This document shows, one piece after another, positions 57,212 to 64,000 of a DNA stretch of 64,000 nt. The stretch is taken from positions 62,001-126,000 of the forward strand of contig WFMF01000305.1 of NCBI GenBank assembly GCA_011033025.1, written 5' to 3'. The translations under genes were made by a program, and so were the position numbers. Below the pieces are notes generated by a model that was given only the letters and a program-made list of their open reading frames with translations, was not told where the DNA came from and did not search any database. This DNA comes from Beroe forskalii. Taxonomy: Eukaryota > Ctenophora > Nuda > Beroida > Beroidae. The first letter of the stretch is position 1. Each line of letters starts with the position of its first letter.

Positions 57212-58393
57212 GGGGAAACGTGGGTCAAATGATCCTATCGGGTCAAATGAGAAATTGCCTTTTATCACTTCCTGTACATTGTAAACGATTGAAATCAGTG
57301 TAATACGTATTGAAGATAACAACATCATGTCCTGACTTAATTCCAATGGCTGTGATAGTTTTAACCCTCAGAAACCACATACATGCAACTGAAAACAAGA
57401 ATTCCTAGGATATTCATGCAATTTTGGAGGCTACTAGTATTGTCCCTATTGAGCGACTTCTCAAAATTTTCAGCCTAAGCACAAGTTTACACATCCATTT
57501 TCACTCTTACAACGTTGTTTATGATGAACATGCACCTAATTAGGTGCTAATTGGATTTTTGTCCAGCCCCACTGTTTTGCCCAAATGATCAATATTGAAT
57601 TTTGACCAAATGATCGCAGATCATTTGACCCTGAACGTGATCATATGACCCAATTTTAGTCGATTTTAAAGGCTTTTTCATCCCTTTCACTAAATTTGTG
57701 GCTATTAAATGCATTTATAAGTTTATCATGTTATAGATGTACCTACTTATGATCATGGGCGATCAGAAATACTTTCAATAATGCCTTTAAAAATAACATA
57801 ATAGGTAAAATTGATCAAAAACCAAAAATTACATCGGTTGGATCCTCCACGTCTTTCTAATTCTTTGTATACATAAGATATGTACTTTTGAATAGATCTA
57901 TTGCATTAAATAACTAACATTAGGTTTTAAACAGTAGATTTTGCTTGCATTTGTTCAATTTTAGGGATTATTTTGTTGACTATAGATTAAATGCATCTAT
58001 AGACAACATTTTATACTCTTGTGGTCATTTTATTCATGTTTTAATCCATTTCATTAACATAGAACACAAATTACAGCCGGAAAAAATTATTTTCGACTAA
58101 AAATTGCAAAAATTAGGGTCAAATGAGTCTACTTAGAGTCAAATGATGCGATCATATGACCCTAAAAAGGCACAGATCATTTGACCCTAGCATTTTGAAA
58201 GGGGCCTTTTTCATGGGGTCAAATGATCATATCATTATTGGCCATTCTGAACTTTAAAATGTTACTGGAGGTATCTGAAAATGAGGTAAAATCTATTTAG
58301 ATGGAGTTTCAATGGAAAACGGAGCCATATATTGATTTACGACGAAGTCATTACAAATTACATAAACTAGGATCATTTGCCCCATGTCTCCCC
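57212..58393. mobile_element. TA-flanked inverted-repeat transposon with repeated GGGTCAAATGATC motifs
   Basis: Ends are GGGGAAACGTGGGTCAAATG (left) and the complement of GGGGAGACATGGGGCAAATG (right), each followed by ATCCTA, ~26 bp with few mismatches. TA is present on both sides (57210-57211 and 58394-58395). The motif GGGTCAAATGATC or its variants occurs about ten times in both orientations, clustered in subterminal positions. No coding region. TA duplication fits Tc1/mariner-like transposition, but the family is not identified. Confidence 0.8.
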
Positions 58394-58447
58394 TATACTA
58401 ACCACAGTACAGAATTGCTGTACCTTGATCAGTCCATGTCAGTACAA

Positions 58448-58556
58448 TGAATGTAGGTACAATGTATGTACAATATATGTACAATGTATGTACAATGTAT
58501 GTACAATGTATGTACAATGTATGTACAATGTATGTACAATGTATGTACAATGTATT
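58448..58556. repeat. 11-bp tandem repeat
   Basis: Unit ATGTACAATGT repeated about ten times. The MYNVCTMYVQC translations are artefacts of a stop-free 11-bp unit. Confidence 0.92.
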
Positions 58557-58739
58557 TCAATCTACAACCACAATACAGAGATGTTGCACACGTGATCATT
58601 TATTCCTTTATTCATTTATTCCTTCTAAGCATATTTAACTGCATTGATACGTCATGGATGCTTATGGTCTGACTTAACTCGTCTATGATTGCATGTAGGT
58701 ATATTTATTATGGTTCATAATTTATTATTGCAATTTATT

Positions 58740-59240
58740 ATTAAAATTTGCATTTTGTAACCATTGGATCGGACTACAGCACTTCTGTACTGTAGTTCGT
58801 AGATTAAATATAATACTGCAAATTCTAGCGAGGAGGCACATATTTGGATAAGTTTTCCTGCGAAACTCCTAAAAACGAGAGGTTTTTGAAATAAATCGTA
58901 TTAGCCAATTTTGAGGGTGCTTGTAGGCGTGCAATAATAAGTAATATTGCACTCCTCACATTGGCTAATACACTAAGAGCATGGCAAATGGTCATGACGC
59001 TAATAAAATTATTGCACTCGGCTTCGCCTCGTGCAATAATTTGGTATTGTCGCACTCGGCCTGCTCCTCGTGTGACAATACAAATTATTGCACTCGTCTA
59101 CGCCTCGTGCAATAATTTCTATTAGCGCATTCCCAGCCATGCTCTAAGCGTATATTAGAATATTATGTTCGTCCCTTATATTATCAATATCAGTGCGTAA
59201 TACGGTTCCTAGTAATGGCTCGCCCCTTCGAAAAGTTGGT
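58740..59240. repeat. Hairpin-rich repeat element, related to 53613-54160
   Basis: Contains three stacked hairpins of the type ATTATTGCACTCGGCTTCG-CCTCGTGCAATAAT, plus GTCGCACTCGG-CTCCTCGTGTGAC, framed by TATTAGCC / GGCTAATA and ending near GCGTAATACGGTTC. Left part homologous to 53640-53730. No coding capacity. Confidence 0.75.
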
Positions 59241-59727
59241 TGCAAGTTGCAACAGCAAAAAGGGGGGAAAGGGGGACATATGTAAATACAATATTCTAAA
59301 CTAACATTCTAATGTGTAGTTGGATTTAATGAATAATTTTAAGGTCTTGATAAAAACAACTAGAATTTTGCTTGCCTTATATTACAATTATTGGCCATCA
59401 TTTCAATGCATTATAGGTATTGTTTGTATCAAACTCGGCTTCGCCACGTCTATAATATATATCTCAATGCTGCCCAATGGTTATTCAGAATACTATTCAT
59501 ATTACACGGGCTTTGTACGGATACGATTTATACGGCGTGAACTTCAAACGGTTGAATCCTCCATCAAAAACAGAATATGATAAACTTTCATCAAAAGAAC
59601 AAAATCGAACAAGTCGACTGCAGAATGGTTCCAATGCCCCATTACACATTAGAATGTTAGTTTCTTCGACATTGTGTAATATAGGTACATCCTGCATACT
59701 GGAATAGAAATACAGGTTAGGTACTAT
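59241..59727. other. Unannotated spacer
   Basis: AT-rich. Overlapping short frames (59320-59772) on both strands look like chance. A minor CTCGGCTTCGCCACG hairpin half occurs at about 59434. Confidence 0.35.
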
Positions 59728-60000
59728 AGCAAGCCTGTTGGGCCTGCTAGAATTATATAGAATTTGATACATTGCTCACTCGGTGGCGTTTGCGCCACCT
59801 CGTTCGCAAATTTTGGAAAAAAGTACGTATTGAAACCATAAAAACCAATCCAATAATTAACTGAAGCGAAATATTCAATTTCATGAAGGAGCAGAGTGAA
59901 AATATTCAGTTAATCTTATTCGAGCAAAAGCATGTGAGTTTTGTTCCGGTTTGATTGCAAGATGATATCAATTTTGGCAATTAATTCTCATACTGACATT
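59728..60000. repeat. Helitron-like 3' hairpin and GGCGTTTGCGCC hairpin
   Basis: AAGCCTGTTGGGCCTGCTAG at 59733-59752 resembles the Helitron 3' end seen elsewhere, but the base after CTAG is A, not T. The sequence to its right has CACTCGGTGGCGTTTGCGCC, which resembles 1902-1925. The rest is not homologous to the three Helitron copies. Confidence 0.45.
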
Positions 60001-60267
60001 GGGATTTTTTGTTTTGTTCACATTAATCCAGGCCAGGACCAAGCGGCCTAAGGAAGGGTATAAATAATTCTAGGTACACTGTGTTCCAATGAAGAGCTGC
60101 TACTAGAAGGGCCTGCGAGGGCCCCGTCGGCGTCCAAGTGTTATATGGCTGCAGGTCAGATACGAGCGCTCCACTGCATTTGGGACCCGGGATGGGACCA
60201 GCCCTGTTCCTCCCCGATGGCCCACTGGACCATGATTCGAGCCACGGAGTAGGAACATCCGGCTTAA

Positions 60268-60482
60268 ATCCCACTAGTGCAAACCGCCGATCAGCGCCGA
60301 ATCGGCGCCTATAAGTTTTTTTCGGCGCCGATTCGGCGCCTGTAGGCGGTACCACTTTTAAGCGCCTATAGGCGCCGAAAATTGGCATCTTCCATTTATC
60401 GGCGGTCATCAGCGCCTACAGGCGCCGATAAGCGCCAACGGCGCCGATAGGCGGTGCATAGGCGCTTATAGGCGCTGATGAC
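60268..60482. repeat. Dense cluster of GGCGCC palindromes
   Basis: About a dozen overlapping GGCGCC, GCGCCTATAGGCGC and GCGCCGATTCGGCGCC palindromes in 215 bp, with repeated CCGCCGAT / ATCGGCGG half-sites. The whole block is roughly self-complementary. No coding capacity. Confidence 0.85.
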
Positions 60483-60951
60483 CACTCAGCTATAAATTGG
60501 GTCGTATCACGCCAGCTCAGCTTACTCAGCATAACAGTGAATCGTCTGAATCGAATCCCATAGGCCATGTAAAGATGTAATCAACAAGACAACAAACCTC
60601 TGATGGCCTCTGATATGGCCCAAGTTAGTAAGGAAGAGCCAAAATTATTATGGGGGAGTGCAAGTTAGTGTGTGGTATGGGGAAGCCCAAACTATGGTGA
60701 AGGTCAGGGTAAGGTGAGTTATTCATAAAAGTAATCCGGTGAGTCGATTGTACAAAATAAAACAAGCATTATTACTGCGACAATATCTCTTTTTAGAACA
60801 TATTGAAATCTTCCGTCAGAGCCTTTTAAGCTCCACTCGATGTTTCCTAGTTCCTTGTCCTCGTAATCCTCCACTTTCCATGAAGTTGTGTATCCTCCGA
60901 GCTACTGTTCTGGTTGTGTTGGTGCCTTGGTGGGAGGAGGAGGAGGGGTTG
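60483..60951. other. Unannotated spacer
   Basis: A 27-bp sequence (GTTATTCATAAAAGTAATCC, then GGTGAGT) at 60718-60744 recurs at 62993-63019. No gene seen. Confidence 0.4.
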
Positions 60952-62107
60952 GAGGAGGGGTTCAAACCAAATTTTTTGCAGAACATGTTTCTGAGATAAC
61001 GGTTGACCCAAAAGGTGTACCCCGTGGGCCAACTTTTTGGCCAGCTTTGGTGCCCCCAGACCCACTGGCGCCGCCGTGCCCAAAAATGGGCACAAAATGG
61101 GCATATTTTTTTCAAAAGCGGCCTGGACGAGGTGTGCAATCGATAGATAATGGTCCCCTGAGTTACCATAAAAAATTTGAAGTCGATATCTCAAAAAATG
61201 GCCGAGTTATGGCCGAAAAACGTATGCCCATATATGGGCATACGCGCGTCACACAAGCCTATTTTAGCCCATAACTTGGCCAAATATCAATATTTTGGAA
61301 TGAAACCAACTTTATTCGATAAATAGCGTTTGATTACGTATTCTCTGCAAGTTTGGGGTTGATTGCTGCTAAAATGGCGAGTTAGGCCTTCAAAAATTTT
61401 TGGCGCCAAAAGCGCCGAATTTTTGCCAAAATTTTGGCGCTTTCGGCGCCAAAAATTTTTGAAGGCCTAACTCAAAAATCCGAGTCCATTTGTATCTGAG
61501 GAATTTAGTCTAGTTTCACGTAAAAAAGAATTATGCAAAAATATCAATCGTAGCCGAAGTTATAAGCGTTTGAGTAAAGCGTACTTCCGAAAAACGCAAA
61601 CTGAGAAAATGGCGATTTTGTGGTTTTTAGAGGTTTTTTGAACCTCAAATCGCCATTTTAGCAGCAATCAACCCCAAACTTGCAGAGAATACGTAATCCA
61701 ACGCTATTTATCGAATAAATTTGGTTTTATTCCAAAATATTGATATTTGGCCAAGTTATGGGCTGAAATAGGCTTGTGCGACGCATGTATGCCCATATAT
61801 GGGCATACGTTTTTCGGCCATAACTCGGGCATTTTTTGAGATATCGACTTTAAATTTTTTTATTGTAACTCAAGGGACCATTATCTATCGATTGCACACC
61901 TCAGATCCCGTCCAGGTCGCTTTTGAAAAATATGCCCATTTTGTGCCCATTTTTGGGCACGGCGCCACGGCGGCGCCAGTGGGTCTGGGGACACCAAAGC
62001 TGGCCAAAAAGTTGGCCGACGGGGTATACTTTTTGGTTCAACCGTTATCTCAGAAACGTGTTTTCCAAAAAAATTTGGGTTGAACCACACCCCCCCCCCC
62101 CCCCCCC
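60952..62107. mobile_element. Fold-back element with ~430-460 bp arms
   Basis: 60952-61380 and 61651-62107 are long inverted copies with some substitutions and small indels (for example TATGCCCATATATGGGCATA in both). The 270-bp loop has its own inverted repeat, TTCAAAAATTTTTGGCGCC and complement. A C-run lies at the right end and a GGAGG-rich stretch at the left. No coding capacity: the open frames across the arms are mirror images. Confidence 0.85.
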
Positions 62108-63635
62108 TTAATATAGCAAAACCAATAGCCAGCAAATTATTAAACATCTATTATAATAGTTTTTCTAATAAGTATGTAATAATACTCATAACTATGCACT
62201 CACGACGAGTTTAAGAAAATAATATTTTAGTATTCATAAATAATTCGGATTAACAAAAATAAGTAAAATGTGTCACATCAGGGTTTGTCGTCCAGCAAAA
62301 AAGTGTATATTTATCATTTATGTCGGGATTGACGACAAATACTAAGCCCATAATTAAGTTTTACGCCTGAATTTAAATCCTAACTCGGGTCCGGTTTAAT
62401 CAACTGGAATATAGCTTGGCCCCATGTTTCCACCTTTTTCTATCCCACTTTCCTTTTCAGGACGAACACAAGGTCGCGGAACTGTTGTTATAAACGTTTA
62501 GTTGGGGAAAAGCAGCTTTAGAGCAGGATCCATTTCCTTGTAACAAAGTGACGCTTTGATTTAAAAACTGATCTTTGTAATCGTAACAAGAATGTTTTGG
62601 ATTTTTTTTGATTGAAAACCTCCGTGGAGGCTAGCCGCTTTTACGGGCAGAAAAAGTGATAATATAAATCAAAATAAATGGAATATAATACTGATACTCT
62701 GATTTAAACTAAGCGAAAGGTTTTGCTTTTCAGTGACTCTTGAGAGGTTGAAGATCATTGATCAAGCACTGTTTATTTTCCAATGATTTTGGTTCGGGCT
62801 TGGAATCATATTTATTTTGTCCTGATAAACGGGATGTAAATGTTATTCAGGTCCACGAAGTTGGACAGAATTTTATTTTTATAGTTTTCAGTTTTGGGCA
62901 GTTTTGAAATTAAATAAATTTTAGTATCACCTTTTTCTAATTCTAGTTGATTGTAATATTGATAAAGTTAAACCTTTCTGAGCTTCTGAGGGGTTATTCA
63001 TAAAAGTTATCCGGTGAGTAAATACTTTATTTTAAATCAAAAATCTGGTTTTGCATTGATTTATTAAACAGGTAATCCGTGAGCCTGAGACGGCTGTGAG
63101 TCTTGACTCGTGAGTTTTGACTTACGACATATCGCAATGAATTATTGAAATGATAACTTACAATTAATATTCTATCGAAATCAGTAAATTTATAAGTTTA
63201 TAAACTTACCAGATTACTAGGAATTGAACTGTCCTTCCTCAAAAACTTAAATACGCTGATCAATTCTGGACCACTTTCACTTACCTATATATAAAACGAT
63301 AGAAGCTGGACCATTGTAACTTAGAGAATGATAGAAAATGAGGTACTGAAGTGCATCTAACAGATGTTCGTGTGTGACATGGATCACTACGTCTTAAAGA
63401 GCCAAGCCCCTTTCCCCCGCTGGGGCTCTACCCAAGACCCTGTGGGGTCATGAAGTTCTTTCCTTCCCCTCCCATCTACCCCAAACCCCACCTGATACCC
63501 GCCTACATGTCCAATTCACTCGGCCAATTCTTATTGAGCCGACTTTAGTCTCAGGACAAATGGCTTTCACACTTTAAATAATCATTAATCACCCATATGT
63601 GTTGTAGTGACGTCACTTCAGCCTATCACCCATAT
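62108..63635. other. AT-rich spacer
   Basis: No gene seen. The second copy of the 27-bp sequence is at 62993-63019. A CACCCATATGTGT sequence repeats at about 63590 and 63627. Confidence 0.4.
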
Positions 63636-63749
63636 GTGTGCAGACCGCTCAATTAAAAAAGGCCTCGAAAAAGACGCGCGAAATTGTGTGCTTTTGACGG
63701 AATCCGCGCGTCTTTTTCGAGGCCTCTGTCAATCGAACGGTCTGCACAC
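63636..63749. repeat. 114-bp hairpin (MITE-like)
   Basis: GTGTGCAGACCG left pairs with CGGTCTGCACAC right. Inside, AGGCCTCGAAAAAGACGCGC pairs with its complement ending near 63725. A related inner stem is at about 23290-23341. No clear target duplication. Confidence 0.8.
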
Positions 63750-64000
63750 AGTTTCCTTATCGATGTAAGAATATCCTTGGAATCATGAGATTATCAATCT
63801 CCAGATTACGTTCTCATTTCGCCATATTTAGATTCAGACAAACATAACGCCGCGTATGGAATACAATGATTTCATTAGTTTATTGGAAAATGAGACTCAG
63901 ACTACAGTGGTTATAATATGAAGCTCACAGCTCATATTTTTGCAATCATTGTTATAAAAAAAAGCATAGTTTGGTGCTGCAAACATCCCAACCAGATATA
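63750..64000. other. Unannotated end of window
   Basis: AT-rich, nothing recognised. Confidence 0.4.

Noticed and set aside
59728..59752. Fourth Helitron copy
   Set aside because: The hairpin-CTAG end is similar, but the next base is A and no upstream sequence matches the family.

Overview
The window looks like genomic DNA of a non-vertebrate animal. It is moderately AT-rich, its genes are split by GT-AG introns (a few hundred bases to several kb), and there is no sign of operons or ribosome-binding sites. The SSRP1 gene ends in an HMG box, which fungal Pob3 lacks and which animals and plants have. A PINK1-like kinase and C2H2 zinc fingers point to an animal. I cannot name the phylum from sequence alone.

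Layout. 0.1-1.3 kb: a minus-strand C2H2 zinc-finger gene, frameshifted near its 3' end. 1.7-5.1 kb: an inverted-repeat element with ~160-bp tandem repeats, followed by a ~1.1 kb array of nearly alternating purine/pyrimidine sequence. 5.8-8.3 kb: an apparently intronless kinase gene, with ankyrin repeats followed by a PINK1-like kinase domain. 8.7-20.1 kb: SSRP1 (FACT complex), which I resolve into 16 exons. Its intron 3 is a nest of transposons, its intron 6 carries another element almost on the splice donor, and its intron 14 looks like a recent intron gain. 22.5-26 kb: palindromic modules and a 30-bp minisatellite. 26.5-36.4 kb: two more copies of the intron-3 transposon family and a Helitron. 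37.0-53.3 kb: a minus-strand gene of unknown function, seen as seven coding segments. Six of these are a whole number of codons long. Its introns, and one exon, are filled with minisatellites of unit 14, 17, 20, 21, 31, 37 and 61 bp. 53.6-64 kb: mostly repeats, including hairpin-rich elements, a TA-flanked inverted-repeat transposon, a fold-back element and dense GGCGCC palindromes.

The strongest results concern mobile DNA. Copies inside the window act as each other's empty sites, so insertion boundaries can be read exactly: a family with 6-bp target duplications (3 copies), a family with 8-bp duplications (2 copies), a Helitron family with 5' TC, 3' hairpin-CTAG and A|T insertion (3 copies), and a TA-flanked family (1 copy). 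Most of the long reading frames outside the named genes are artefacts of minisatellites whose unit has no stop codon. The two recognised cellular proteins, FACT subunit SSRP1 and the kinase, are neighbours in the same orientation but nothing here suggests they work together.
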